A stretch of 64,000 bases of DNA, from the IMG/VR virus record IMGVR_UViG_3300047585_000133, positions 1 to 64,000 of that record; one strand, 5' to 3'. The stretch is from a virus. Numbering within the stretch: the stretch's first letter is position 1; the number at the start of each line of letters is the position of its first letter. A program made the position numbers and the translations under genes. Below the pieces are notes generated by a model. The model made no database searches, was not told the DNA's origin, and saw nothing but the letters and a program-made list of their open reading frames with translations. Of this stretch, positions 44,512-53,062 are shown piece after piece.

Positions 44512-46850
44512 CCGTCCCCGCTGACTTCTACGGCGTCCCCCTGATCGGGGTCACCGAGCAGACCGACTCGATCACCCTGACGGCGAGCCCGTCGGCCCTG
44601 TCGAAGAAGGGAATCGTCTCCTACCCGTCGCTGGAGACCGCCGGGGCATCTCCGACCGCCGACGTGATCACTGTCTACGACGTCACCGCGAGCAAGACCC
44701 TGGTACTGAACACCGACTACACGCTGACCGCTTCGGGCAGCTCGCCGGAAACGCAGACGTACTCGGTAACCTGGGTCAGTTCCTCGTCGAACGCCGCCAG
44801 CGGCGACACCTGCCGGGTCACCTACCGCTGGGGTACTGTCCCGGACACGTCCTTCAACGCGGGCGACTTCGAGGGCGAGCCCGGTGCCGCCCCGACGGGC
44901 ACCGCGTTCGAGGCGTCTAACCAGGCGACCACCGGATCCACGGTCGCGGGCATCGGCGACCAGGCAGCGGGCGGCTCCCTGACCGACCCGGCCATGGGTA
45001 CCCAGTCCAGCTCGGAGACAGGTGCTCCCGGCAGCGAGTACAAGGTTACCGGGGTTTCCCCGGGGCCGTTCGGGTGGACCGGGCCCGGCGCCCCCGACTC
45101 CGAGGGCGTCTACGGCGGGGACCTGCCGGAGAACTTCACTCCGTCCACCAACTACGAGTCCGGCACCCTGGACACCACGTACGCGGGCGGCGGCGACCTG
45201 GTGCCGTCGATGTACTCCAGCCCGAACGGCTACCGCGCCCCGTCAGCCGGAGTGGCCGCAGCGAACAAGGACACGACGCTGACGGACATCCTGGGCAACC
45301 AGGTTAACGACACCCCGGTCTTCGCCGACGCCTCGTACGCGGCGGCGGTCATCGACACCAGCTACATCGGCGCCCCGGCTAAGCCCACTCCGCTGCTGAC
45401 GCAGACGGACGCCTTCGCCGCCGCCCAGGCGGGCTCGCCGCAGTACCTGAGCCAGTCCGGGATCGTCCCGTCCACCATCGTGGTGACGGACACCAGCACC
45501 TCGGCGACGCTGGTACTGACCACCGACTACACGGTGACCACCGCCGGAAACGGGCCGACGCTCGCCGCCTATATCACGCCGGCCAGCGGGACGAACTTCA
45601 CCAGCGGGAACAACATCTCGGTGGCCTACTCCTACGGGGACGCCACCTACTGGGACTCCAACCCCCCGGCGAGCGTCCCGGGCGCGCCGACGATGAACTC
45701 CGTCACGGCCGTCAACCGGGGCGCGAAAGTCAGCTGGTCGGCGCCTTCGACGGACGTCTACGTCCAGTACTACCTGCTCCAGGCCAGCGACCTGGGTACG
45801 ATGTACGTGCCCTACACCGGCCAGCCGGTCTCCTACGGGCAGCCGTCTCCCTCGGGCGGCGCGGACGTGGGCCAGCCGACTTTCCAGTCCGACGCGCTGA
45901 CCCTGCTGGCCGCCGCCCTGGCGGTTCCGGCCTCGGCGCCCTCCCTGGCCACCGCGACAACCGGCGGCACCGTCCTGGCCGGGACCTACCACGCCGTCGT
46001 CACGTACGTGAACGCCAACGGCGAGACCACCGGGTCGGCAGCCGGGTCGGTCACCACCACCGGGTCCACTTCGACGATTACGGTCCCGTCCCCGGCGGCC
46101 GAGACCGGGACGACCGGATGGTACGCCTACGTCACCCAGGCCGGCGGCTCGACCTACACCCGGCAGCAGGCCGCCGGATCCCCCACGGCGGTCGGCACCG
46201 CTCTTACCCTGACCGCGCCGCCGACCAGCACCGGGGCGAATCCCCCCACCTTGAACACCACCGTCCCGACTCTGTCCAGGACAGGCATCCTCACCCCGCC
46301 GGGACAGCTCATCGTCCGCGACATCACTTCCTCGGGGCAGTCGATCCTGACGTCGGGGGAGATCGCGGGCGGCGAAGCCGACCCGCTCCAGGCGGACGGC
46401 CAGGTGCTGGAGTACGGCTACGACTACACGGTTACGACGATCGGGACAGGACCCTGGACCCAGTACCAGGTCGCGTTCGTGGCCAGCTCGGTCAACGCCA
46501 GGGCGGGCGATTCCATCACGGTGGACTACTGGTACGGCGCGGACCCGTCGTCGGTGGCTGCGGTCTTCACCCAGGGCCTCCTTCAGAACACCCCGGTCAT
46601 CTACCGGCCGGACGGGACAACTCCCTACAACCAGGGCTACCGCTTCAAGGTGGCCGCCGGGAACCAGGCCGGGCTCGGGCCTTTCAGTGCCTGGTCGTCC
46701 TACGTGGTGCCGCTGAACTACAACGAGGCCCAGCCCGGGTCGGAAGGCTCGATCACCGTGGGCACCGGGTCGCTGGATCCGGCCAACGCGACCAATCCCA
46801 TCTACCGTCCCGACGGCACGGTCAAGTCCGGCACCGGACTCGGAGGCTGA
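44508..46850 (+). CDS. FN3-containing virion surface protein, 780 aa
   Basis: Beta-rich throughout. Two similar blocks read VITVYDVTASKTLVLNTDYT and TIVVTDTSTSATLVLTTDYT, and a third is LIVRDITSSGQSILTSG with EYGYDYTVTTIGTGPWTQ, an internal repeat of a strand-rich module. Residues about 385-430 (PPASVPGAPTMNSVTAVNRG, AKVSWSAPSTDVYVQYYLLQ) form a fibronectin type III domain; another sheet with GTYHAVVTYVNANGETTG follows. Likely a long fibre or surface protein binding host polysaccharide. Confidence 0.75.
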   Translation: MTVPADFYGVPLIGVTEQTDSITLTASPSALSKKGIVSYPSLETAGASPTADVITVYDVTASKTLVLNTDYTLTASGSSPETQTYSVTWVSSSSNAASGDTCRVTYRWGTVPDTSFNAGDFEGEPGAAPTGTAFEASNQATTGSTVAGIGDQAAGGSLTDPAMGTQSSSETGAPGSEYKVTGVSPGPFGWTGPGAPDSEGVYGGDLPENFTPSTNYESGTLDTTYAGGGDLVPSMYSSPNGYRAPSAGVAAANKDTTLTDILGNQVNDTPVFADASYAAAVIDTSYIGAPAKPTPLLTQTDAFAAAQAGSPQYLSQSGIVPSTIVVTDTSTSATLVLTTDYTVTTAGNGPTLAAYITPASGTNFTSGNNISVAYSYGDATYWDSNPPASVPGAPTMNSVTAVNRGAKVSWSAPSTDVYVQYYLLQASDLGTMYVPYTGQPVSYGQPSPSGGADVGQPTFQSDALTLLAAALAVPASAPSLATATTGGTVLAGTYHAVVTYVNANGETTGSAAGSVTTTGSTSTITVPSPAAETGTTGWYAYVTQAGGSTYTRQQAAGSPTAVGTALTLTAPPTSTGANPPTLNTTVPTLSRTGILTPPGQLIVRDITSSGQSILTSGEIAGGEADPLQADGQVLEYGYDYTVTTIGTGPWTQYQVAFVASSVNARAGDSITVDYWYGADPSSVAAVFTQGLLQNTPVIYRPDGTTPYNQGYRFKVAAGNQAGLGPFSAWSSYVVPLNYNEAQPGSEGSITVGTGSLDPANATNPIYRPDGTVKSGTGLGG

Positions 46851-46851
46851 G

Positions 46852-47511
46852 ATCGCCACCTACTCGACTGTCCTGGGGCTGAAACTCAACGACGAGTCCG
46901 ACCCGTTCCAGCTCAGCGACTTCATCCAGAACTGGGAGACGCTCGACGCCTCCCCGGGGACCTACATCTGCACGTCCACGTCCCGGCCGAGCTGGGGCAC
47001 CGGGCAGGCCGGGCGGCTGATCTTCATGAGCGACCTGAAGCAGCTGTCCTACTGGTCCGGGACGACCTGGAACGACCTGCGGGACGCCGCCCCGGTGTTC
47101 GCCGGCGGCTACTACATCAACGCTGCCTGCAACCCGGGCTCGACCGGGGTCTTCAACGTGCTGACGCTGACCACTCCGCGCCCGTCGGCGCTGAGCATCT
47201 GGATGGGCGCGACCTTCACCTACCCGGCCAACGGCTGGCAGATCGCCGCGCAGGCGATCACCTTCGACGGCACCGCCTCGCTGATGGGAAGCTTCCAGGA
47301 GGAGGTCCGGTTCGCCGGGGACCCGTACTCGACGGGCGGCGAGGGAGCGACCAACGCCACGAGCATGACGCTGATCCCGGACTGCACCGCCGGGCAGCAC
47401 CAGATCGGGGTCCGGGTGCAGGTCAGCAACACCTACTTCACGACCGTGACGCTCGTCGGGGTGAAGATCCTCGCGATGCTCTCGACTTACGCTTCGGGTA
47501 ACAGCCTGTGA
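46852..47511 (+). CDS. Virion-type protein, 219 aa, apparently starting at ATC
   Basis: The conserved-looking frame begins IATYSTVLGLKLNDESDPFQ directly after GGAGG at 5 nt and the FN3 stop, but the codon there is ATC, not ATG/GTG. The next standard start (ATG 47026) would delete a protein-like N-terminus and lies far from a ribosome site. The body is a jelly-roll-like sheet (RPSALSIWMGATFTYPANGW, QHQIGVRVQVSNTYFTTVTL). Either a rare ATC start or a base error. Confidence 0.65.
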   Translation: MATYSTVLGLKLNDESDPFQLSDFIQNWETLDASPGTYICTSTSRPSWGTGQAGRLIFMSDLKQLSYWSGTTWNDLRDAAPVFAGGYYINAACNPGSTGVFNVLTLTTPRPSALSIWMGATFTYPANGWQIAAQAITFDGTASLMGSFQEEVRFAGDPYSTGGEGATNATSMTLIPDCTAGQHQIGVRVQVSNTYFTTVTLVGVKILAMLSTYASGNSL

Positions 47512-47520
47512 GGTGACCTG

Positions 47521-48420
47521 GTGAGCATCACCGACCCCGGCCTGGTCGACTGGACCGAGCGCACGTACCTGAGCCAGTTCTCCCAGCCGCCGCTTACCTT
47601 CACGGTCTACATCGGCGGGGCACCTGCCGACCCGGACGGCTCCTCGGTAACCGGGCGGCTGCTGATGCAGAACCCGGACGGCACCGAGGCCCTGGTGAAC
47701 ACCTACACGGCGGTCCGGGAGGCGCCCGGCACGTACGTGATCACCCCGTCCAGCTCCGACACGCAGACGCCGGGGTACGCCGAGCTGGACTGGATCTACG
47801 CGATCAGTGCCGTGCCGCAGCAGTACGCCACCTACCTTCAGATCGGCCCGGCCAACCCGTACTACGACGCACTGCCGCCGGAGACGCAGGACTTCCTCAA
47901 CGACCAGGTGTGGGTCCGGTTCGCCGACCTCTTCGACTCAGCCGGGGGCGGCCCCAACCTCCAGGAATATTTTCAGGCGCACTGGTCACGAGGCCGGATG
48001 GCGCAGATGATGAACATCGCGCTGCACAAGATCAACGCGGTCGCCCAGCCGTGGAGCAACTACACCCTCGACGGGGTGGACGGCCCGATGTACGCCTATC
48101 ATTTCTGGGGCGGCCTCCTGGCTTCCTACACCTACGTGGAGTGCTGCAAGCAGCTGATCCGCTCCTACACCGAGCAGCCGCAGTTCTCCGGGCCGCCGGT
48201 CGCCCGGATGGACCGCCGCGACTACACCGACCGCTGGCGGGCCGCCCTCCAGGACGAGCAGGCGGAGCTGAAGTCCCTGCTGGACGTGTTTAAGATTCGT
48301 CACATTTTGAATGGGTCACCTCGGGTGCTAGTTTCGGGAGGCAGCTATGGACGTTACGCCCCGACCAGGATCGCAGGCAGTGTGGCGGCTCGTCCGAGGA
48401 TGTATGCCAGGTGGTATTGA
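47521..48420 (+). CDS. Structural protein, 299 aa
   Basis: GTG 47521 with GAGGTG upstream. The first about 120 residues are an Ig-like sheet (PPLTFTVYIGGAPADPDGSS, APGTYVITPSSSDTQTPGYA). The rest is helical: EYFQAHWSRGRMAQMMNIAL, FWGGLLASYTYVECCKQLIR, RWRAALQDEQAELKSLLDVF. It looks like a head-tail or tail-completion component, family not named with confidence. The end overlaps the next gene by 74 bp. Confidence 0.65.
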   Translation: MSITDPGLVDWTERTYLSQFSQPPLTFTVYIGGAPADPDGSSVTGRLLMQNPDGTEALVNTYTAVREAPGTYVITPSSSDTQTPGYAELDWIYAISAVPQQYATYLQIGPANPYYDALPPETQDFLNDQVWVRFADLFDSAGGGPNLQEYFQAHWSRGRMAQMMNIALHKINAVAQPWSNYTLDGVDGPMYAYHFWGGLLASYTYVECCKQLIRSYTEQPQFSGPPVARMDRRDYTDRWRAALQDEQAELKSLLDVFKIRHILNGSPRVLVSGGSYGRYAPTRIAGSVAARPRMYARWY

Positions 48421-48655
48421 TCCAGTCTGCGTCCACGGTCACGGCATGAACGGCTGGCCCGACGGCCAGCCGGTCACCCCCTGGGCCGACCCGTGGCATG
48501 ACATAGCCGGGGACATCAGGAGTCTCTACATCCTGGATTCGTTCACGCTGCCGCTGCCGACGAAGCACAGCCGCGAGCGCGAGCGCTGGCGCGAGTCCGG
48601 CACCCTCACCCGGGAGATGATCGCCCGGCTGCTGGCGGGCGAGTTCAGGGAGTGA
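48347..48655 (+). CDS. Hypothetical protein, 102 aa
   Basis: ATG 48347 has GGGAGG at 5 nt, which outweighs the alternative ATG 48446 although it causes a 74-bp overlap. Contains PVTPWADPWHDIAGDIRSLY and a basic C-terminal helix (KHSRERERWRESGTLTREMI). Function unknown; stop overlaps the next start. Confidence 0.6.
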   Translation: MDVTPRPGSQAVWRLVRGCMPGGIDPVCVHGHGMNGWPDGQPVTPWADPWHDIAGDIRSLYILDSFTLPLPTKHSRERERWRESGTLTREMIARLLAGEFRE

Positions 48656-48861
48656 CGCCGCCCCCGGGTACCTGCCAGTGTTCCCGGTCCCCGTTCCGCT
48701 CGTGCAGCTCTGCCATCACCCAGGAAGACCTGCTGTGCGACACCTGCCGGGCCGTCCGGGACGCGGGGGCGGCCTGCTGGGTAATGCCGGTTCTCCCGGA
48801 CGAGTACGTGCACTTCGGCGTCATCCTGGCTGACAGCGGGTTCTCCGTCCTCTGGCCGTGA
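48652..48861 (+). CDS. Small Cys-rich protein, 69 aa (paralogue of the 49244 gene)
   Basis: GTG 48652. N-terminal TCQCSRSPFRSCSS then ITQEDLLCDTCRAVRDAG; the TQEDLLCDTCR core is shared with the protein at 49244, so the pair arose by duplication. Likely a zinc-binding mini-domain. C-terminal half (VMPVLPDEYVHFGVILADSG) differs. Confidence 0.65.
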   Translation: MTPPPGTCQCSRSPFRSCSSAITQEDLLCDTCRAVRDAGAACWVMPVLPDEYVHFGVILADSGFSVLWP

Positions 48862-49244
48862 GGGAAAGGCAGATAATAACCGTCATGCCCTCTTCTCCCT
48901 GGATCCGCGACATCCTCGACGTCTACTGCCCGGCGTGCGGCGAGCCGAAGCTGCACCTGATGCAGTCCGACGTCATCCACTGCCTCGCTCCCGGCTGCCC
49001 AGACCCGGACGCGGCCCACAAGATCCTCGCCGAGCGGGAAACCCTCGACATCGTGACGTTCGACGACGGCCACTTCAACGTGCTCCACCCCCTGCGGGAG
49101 CGGATCGGCGGGGCGCTGCTGGACTGCCCGGTGGCCGAGGCGCTGGCTAGCACCCCGACGGCGGCGCAGCGGGCCGGGGGCCGGTACCGCGTGTGGCTGG
49201 ACGAGGACGGAAAGCTGATCTTGAAGCAGATCGAGGAGACGTAG
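48858..49244 (+). CDS. DUF6085-like zinc-binding protein, 128 aa
   Basis: Overlaps its neighbours by 4 and 1 bp. Core WIRDILDVYCPACGEPKLHL, IHCLAPGCPDPDAAHKILAE, FDDGHFNVLHPLRERIGGAL matches my memory of the DUF6085 family found in many Streptomyces phages. Two CxxC-type pairs should hold a zinc ion. GTG 48858 or ATG 48885 may be the start. Role unknown. Confidence 0.75.
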   Translation: MRERQIITVMPSSPWIRDILDVYCPACGEPKLHLMQSDVIHCLAPGCPDPDAAHKILAERETLDIVTFDDGHFNVLHPLRERIGGALLDCPVAEALASTPTAAQRAGGRYRVWLDEDGKLILKQIEET

Positions 49245-49465
49245 TGACCTGCCAGTGCGACGTCATCCCGGAGCGGCCGTGCCCGGCGCAGGTCACCCAG
49301 GAGGACCTGCTGTGCGACACCTGCCGGAAAGCCAGGAGACCCGGCATGATCCACGCCGCCTCCACGATCTTCGGCGGGAGCATCGTGCGGACCTCGCACC
49401 TGGCCATCGACGCAAGGGTGTTCGCCCCGGAAGGATTACAGGCGGCAGCGGGGGAGGACGCATGA
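49244..49465 (+). CDS. Small Cys-rich protein, 73 aa (paralogue of the 48652 gene)
   Basis: GTG 49244 (MTCQCDVIPERPCPAQVTQE, then DLLCDTCRKARRPG) overlaps the DUF6085-like stop. Shares CQC...C...TQEDLLCDTC with the 48652 protein but has a different C-terminus (MIHAASTIFGGSIVRTSHLA). Probably zinc-binding. Confidence 0.65.
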   Translation: MTCQCDVIPERPCPAQVTQEDLLCDTCRKARRPGMIHAASTIFGGSIVRTSHLAIDARVFAPEGLQAAAGEDA

Positions 49466-49779
49466 TCGTCTTCCCGCTGGTCAGCCGGTTCTTCCGGGCG
49501 GTGCTGGGCGAACCCCGTGCGCAGAACGTCATGAACAAGTGGCTGATGTACTTCTGGGTCGCCAACCTCGTCGGCGTGCACCTGGTGTTCTTCTTCGCCA
49601 ACAGCTTCTGGCAGAAGGCCTCGATCCTCTACCTGGCCGACATCTCCGTGTACGCCTGCATCGGCCAGCACTACACCGGGATGACCGCGTCCCTGACCGG
49701 GCTGAAAGCCGATGACCGGGCCGAGGCCCTGGAAGCATCAGGAGGCGATGACAGTGACCAGACGCGAACAGGAACTTGA
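49462..49779 (+). CDS. Membrane protein with two hydrophobic segments, 105 aa
   Basis: ATG 49462 overlaps the previous stop. Segments LMYFWVANLVGVHLVFFFAN and SILYLADISVYACIGQHYTG are likely membrane helices, followed by a charged tail (LKADDRAEALEASGGDDSDQ). Possible lysis accessory or infection membrane protein; it lies three genes before the holin candidate. Confidence 0.65.
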   Translation: MIVFPLVSRFFRAVLGEPRAQNVMNKWLMYFWVANLVGVHLVFFFANSFWQKASILYLADISVYACIGQHYTGMTASLTGLKADDRAEALEASGGDDSDQTRTGT

Positions 49780-49990
49780 AACCGAGAACCGGATGCTGCG
49801 CGAGCAGGTGGTCACCCTGGTGAAGTTCGTCGAGCAGGCGACCCGGCCGGTGATCCGCCTGGACTCCGCCCCGGCTTACCCGGTGTACATCCCGGACGGC
49901 AACCCTCCCTACTGGTACTGGAACCCGGTCGTCAACTACGGCAGCTGGATCTCTCCTGAGGTAAGCGTCTCTACTTTGACGTTCTCCTGA
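49748..49990 (+). CDS. Coiled-coil/aromatic small protein, 80 aa
   Basis: ATG 49748 with GGAGG upstream, overlapping the previous gene by 32 bp. N-terminal coiled coil (TRREQELETENRMLREQVVT, LVKFVEQA) and a Tyr/Trp/Pro-rich end (PPYWYWNPVVNYGSWISPE). Unknown; might be a small fibre or chaperone. Confidence 0.6.
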   Translation: MTVTRREQELETENRMLREQVVTLVKFVEQATRPVIRLDSAPAYPVYIPDGNPPYWYWNPVVNYGSWISPEVSVSTLTFS

Positions 49991-50068
49991 GCTATCCTGG
50001 CGGCGTGAGGGGCTGCCCCCGTGCCCCCGCGTCCGAATGAAGGCCCGGTTCCCCGCCCGGCCTCTTCA

Positions 50069-50112
50069 GGAGCCCGCCTGCGTTCAGAGCCCGCAGGCGG
50101 GCTCCCTCTTTT
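50069..50112 (+). terminator. Rho-independent terminator
   Basis: 14-bp stem GGAGCCCGCCTGCG / CGCAGGCGGGCTCC, 9-nt loop, then CTCTTTT. It ends the 43.1-50.0 kb plus-strand operon. Confidence 0.85.
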
Positions 50113-50122
50113 CCCCCGGAAG
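50113..50122 (+). promoter_or_regulatory. Recurrent leader element CCCCCGGAAG (plus strand)
   Basis: TTTTCCCCCGGAAG lies directly after the terminator T-run and 23 bp before ATG 50145. Same TTCC-CCC-GGAA palindrome as before the genes at 20846 and 25308, here on the other strand. Confidence 0.5.
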
Positions 50123-50144
50123 ACGTGAGACCGGGGAGGAATCG

Positions 50145-50525
50145 ATGACGGAAGACAGCGCCGGACTGGGAATGGCGGTGAACCCGTCGCGGTTCGAGAA
50201 GATCCTGGGCCTGATCCCCCGGTTCCTGTCCAGTCACGTCCACGTGATCTGGCTGCTGGGTCTCGGGATCTACCTGATTGTCCTGCCGCTGTGCGGGGTG
50301 AACGTCAGCGCCAAGTCCGAGCTGATCGGCGGCAACTACACCAACGTGAGCGGTGATATCGGCGCCTGCATCGCCGCCGGGGGAACAGTCCACCTGGTGA
50401 AGCAGCAGCGCAAGCGGAACAGGGTGACTGACGCCACCCACAAGATCATGGCCGATCTCTACCGCGAGCGCACAGGCGAGGCTCACCCGGCGGCGGTCAC
50501 GGAGATCACCGAGCCCCAGGGGTAG
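50145..50525 (+). CDS. Holin candidate, membrane protein of 126 aa
   Basis: ATG 50145 has GGGGAGGAA upstream. One clear membrane helix (VIWLLGLGIYLIVLPLCGVN), a second weaker hydrophobic segment (DIGACIAAGGTVHLV), then a basic tail (KQQRKRNRVTDATHK). Size, topology and charged C-terminus fit holins, which release the endolysin; the GH25 gene is far away at 471. Could also be an unrelated membrane protein. Confidence 0.5.
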   Translation: MTEDSAGLGMAVNPSRFEKILGLIPRFLSSHVHVIWLLGLGIYLIVLPLCGVNVSAKSELIGGNYTNVSGDIGACIAAGGTVHLVKQQRKRNRVTDATHKIMADLYRERTGEAHPAAVTEITEPQG

Positions 50526-50528
50526 CCG

Positions 50529-52745
50529 GTGCCCACCCAGAACGGCGCCGCCGCGTTCTCGGCCGGCCCCAGCGGCACCCAGGAGCTGCTGGACCAGGCT
50601 GGGAACGTCTTCCTGGACCAGGCGGGGAATCCTCTTCTCCTCCAGGGCGGCTCGGTACCCGGGGCGTCGATGGCCGTTACGGCTTCCTCGTTCACGCCCG
50701 ACCTGCACGGAGCAGCCGCCCTGTCCGGTACGGGAGAGCTGGCTTTCGGGACCGCCCCCGGCGCCGCCGCCCTGTCCGGGTCGGGTTCCCTGGCGGGCGG
50801 CGCGGCCGTCGTCAACCCGAACCCGTCGGCCGGCCTTTCGGCCGCTGCTTTCCTGACGGTTCCGGCACGGGTCATCAAGAACGCCTCGGCGTCGCTTTCG
50901 GCTGCCACGGTGATGACCGTCTCCGGGTTCGTCCCGCTGCTGACCGCCCGCCCGGTCATGGGCGCGACCGCCGTGGTCCACCAGGCTGCCGCCGCGCACC
51001 TGGCGGCCGGGGCGGTGCTGAGCGCCGCGACGTCGGCTTCGGCTGCGCACCTGAGCGCCGGGGCCGTGCTGCTCGCGCCGGGCCGGGCGGCGGCGGCCAG
51101 GCTCCTGGCGGGCACCAGCCTGCGGGTGTCCGGCAGCTACTTCATGCCGGGCCAGGCGGCCCTGTACGCCGCGCCCGCCCTGGCCGGGGCCGCGCACGTC
51201 ACCGAGCCCGGCTCTGTGCACCTGGCCGCCTCCACGGCGCTGGCGGCGGCGGCGCTGCTGCACGTCTCCGGCGGTGCCGCACTGCACGGGTCGGCGGCAC
51301 TGGCGGCAGCCCCGTTTACCGCTTCCGCTCACCTGGCCGCTGCCCCGCAGCTCGCAGCAGCGGGCGGGAAGACCGCACAGGCCGCTGCCGGCCTGCACGC
51401 CCCCGGTTCCGTCACGGCCGCCGCAAAGGTCACCGAGCATGCCAGGAGCGCTCTGGGGGCCGCTGCGGTGCTGTCGCCCCGTGCGGTCGTGGCCAAGACC
51501 GCCAGGGCCGCCCTGGGGGCTTCTGCCGTGCTGCACGCGGCGGGGATCCGCAGCGTTACCGGGCACGCTCCGTTCACGGCGGCCACGGCTCTGACGGCAC
51601 ACGGCGCCCGCACGGCCGTGGCCGCCGCCGCACTGTCCGCACCGGGCACTGCCGGGACTGCCGGCCACGTGTTCCCGGGCGCCCGGATGCACGCTTCCCC
51701 GTCGCTGGCGGCCGGGGCGGTGCTGTCCCGGCCGGGGCGGGCGGCGCTGGCGGCTACGGCGCGGCTGACCGGGACGGCGCACGGGACCGTGTTCCCGTCA
51801 GCTGCCTTTACGGCACCCGGTGCCTTCCTGCCTACTCCGCTGGGAGTAGTCCGGGCCCAGGCCGGATTCACCGCCCGGCCGTGCCTGCACGCCGCTGCGG
51901 AGACCAGGCCCGGAATCCCGCTTCCGGTCCGCCCGGCGGGGCAGCAGCCCGCCTGGCAGCGGGACGTCCAGCGGTTCGCAATTGTCCAGGAACGGCAGCG
52001 GCACGCCCAGGCGCTGTGGCAGTACGGGGAGCTGGCGGTGTTCGCCCTGCTGTGGCGGCCGGAAGACATCGGGCCCGGTCTGGCGCAGCGGTGCACCCGC
52101 TGCTGGAATCCCTCGGCGGTGATCGCCGGCCTGCCGCCGGATACCGTCCCGCCGGCGGGCTACTACACGATCCCCGGGGTGGAGGACCAGATCAGCGCCG
52201 CCTACGGGCAGGGGAACCAGTACCGCTGCACCCTGTGCTACGGCACCCAGCTCATCGCGGCCGGCCAGGTGAAGGTCCCCGGGGTCCGGGCCCTGCTGGT
52301 GCGCCCGGCTGTCCTTACCGACACCGACCAGAACCAGCAGCGTACCGCGAAGGGCACGGTGAACACCGGGTCGGTGTCGGTGCAGAGCACCCCGGACTTC
52401 CGGGTGAACACCCTGGACTACTTCTTCCGGTCCGACGGGCGCCGCTACCAGCTCCAGGTCCCGGCCCGGACCACCTTGCGGACCGGGTTCGGTTCCCCGT
52501 GGCAGGCTTCGGCTGCGATCAGCTACAACCTGGCGAACGCGTCCCTGGAAGACCCGAAGGCGTCGGTGGCGTACATCATCCCGCCGCTCAAGGGAGAGCT
52601 GGAGCGGGTACTGGGCACCTATACCCGCATCCCGGCTGACTACGCGTGGATCGAGCAGGTCAACGGCCCGCTGATCCCCGGAGAAGACCCGCCTCCGGCC
52701 GCCTCGGGGCTCTACCAGCCGCCGGTCAGTCTCGGGATCCGCTGA
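50529..52745 (+). CDS. Ala-rich repeat protein with C-terminal zinc-ribbon virion domain, 738 aa
   Basis: GTG 50529. Residues about 45-430 are built of many Ala/Leu/Gly/Ser/Val-rich units of roughly 20 residues (for example AAHLAAGAVLSAATS, ALHGSAALAAAPFTASAHLA), probably a beta-solenoid or extended rod. The C-terminal about 260 residues are ordinary globular protein: LWQYGELAVFALLWRPEDIG, QRCTRCWNPS and YRCTLCYGTQ (two CxxC pairs, a zinc ribbon), LLVRPAVLTDTDQN. The C-terminal part resembles conserved Streptomyces phage structural proteins; the rod looks like an expansion in this phage. Confidence 0.7.
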   Translation: MPTQNGAAAFSAGPSGTQELLDQAGNVFLDQAGNPLLLQGGSVPGASMAVTASSFTPDLHGAAALSGTGELAFGTAPGAAALSGSGSLAGGAAVVNPNPSAGLSAAAFLTVPARVIKNASASLSAATVMTVSGFVPLLTARPVMGATAVVHQAAAAHLAAGAVLSAATSASAAHLSAGAVLLAPGRAAAARLLAGTSLRVSGSYFMPGQAALYAAPALAGAAHVTEPGSVHLAASTALAAAALLHVSGGAALHGSAALAAAPFTASAHLAAAPQLAAAGGKTAQAAAGLHAPGSVTAAAKVTEHARSALGAAAVLSPRAVVAKTARAALGASAVLHAAGIRSVTGHAPFTAATALTAHGARTAVAAAALSAPGTAGTAGHVFPGARMHASPSLAAGAVLSRPGRAALAATARLTGTAHGTVFPSAAFTAPGAFLPTPLGVVRAQAGFTARPCLHAAAETRPGIPLPVRPAGQQPAWQRDVQRFAIVQERQRHAQALWQYGELAVFALLWRPEDIGPGLAQRCTRCWNPSAVIAGLPPDTVPPAGYYTIPGVEDQISAAYGQGNQYRCTLCYGTQLIAAGQVKVPGVRALLVRPAVLTDTDQNQQRTAKGTVNTGSVSVQSTPDFRVNTLDYFFRSDGRRYQLQVPARTTLRTGFGSPWQASAAISYNLANASLEDPKASVAYIIPPLKGELERVLGTYTRIPADYAWIEQVNGPLIPGEDPPPAASGLYQPPVSLGIR

Positions 52746-52959
52746 GGTTGCCGGAATCGTCGAACTCGCCGTTCCGCACCCCGCCGAGGAAGTCGTGCCA
52801 CTCGCCGGGCGTGAAGCACAGGATGCCTTCCTCCGGCCTGCGGCTGTTGCGCACGTTCACGGAGCCGTCGAGGAGGAACTGCACCTCGACGCAGTTGCCG
52901 TTGGCGTAGCTGAAGGAGGACTTGATCCATTCCGGCTCTGATGTAACTCTTTGTGCCAT
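52726..52959 (-). CDS. DUF397-family protein, 77 aa
   Basis: ATG 52959 with AGGA upstream. EWIKSSFSYANGNCVEVQFL, then DGSVNVRNSRRPEEGILCFT and PGEWHDFLGGVRNGEFD, is the DUF397 signature (W.KSS.S...G.CVEV, VR.S, F.P.EW..F). In Streptomyces these small proteins are usually encoded beside Xre-type regulators; no such partner is seen here. Its stop overlaps the convergent 738-aa gene by 20 bp. Confidence 0.85.
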   Translation of the reverse strand: MAQRVTSEPEWIKSSFSYANGNCVEVQFLLDGSVNVRNSRRPEEGILCFTPGEWHDFLGGVRNGEFDDSGNLSGSRD

Positions 52960-53062
52960 ACCAGTCATCCTATGTAGTAACGTGGTCGTGTGCTCCGGGT
53001 ACGTGCGGCCCACCTGCCCGCAGGCACGGTGAGGCCCCGGCCTGGAGGCGGGCCGGGGTCCC

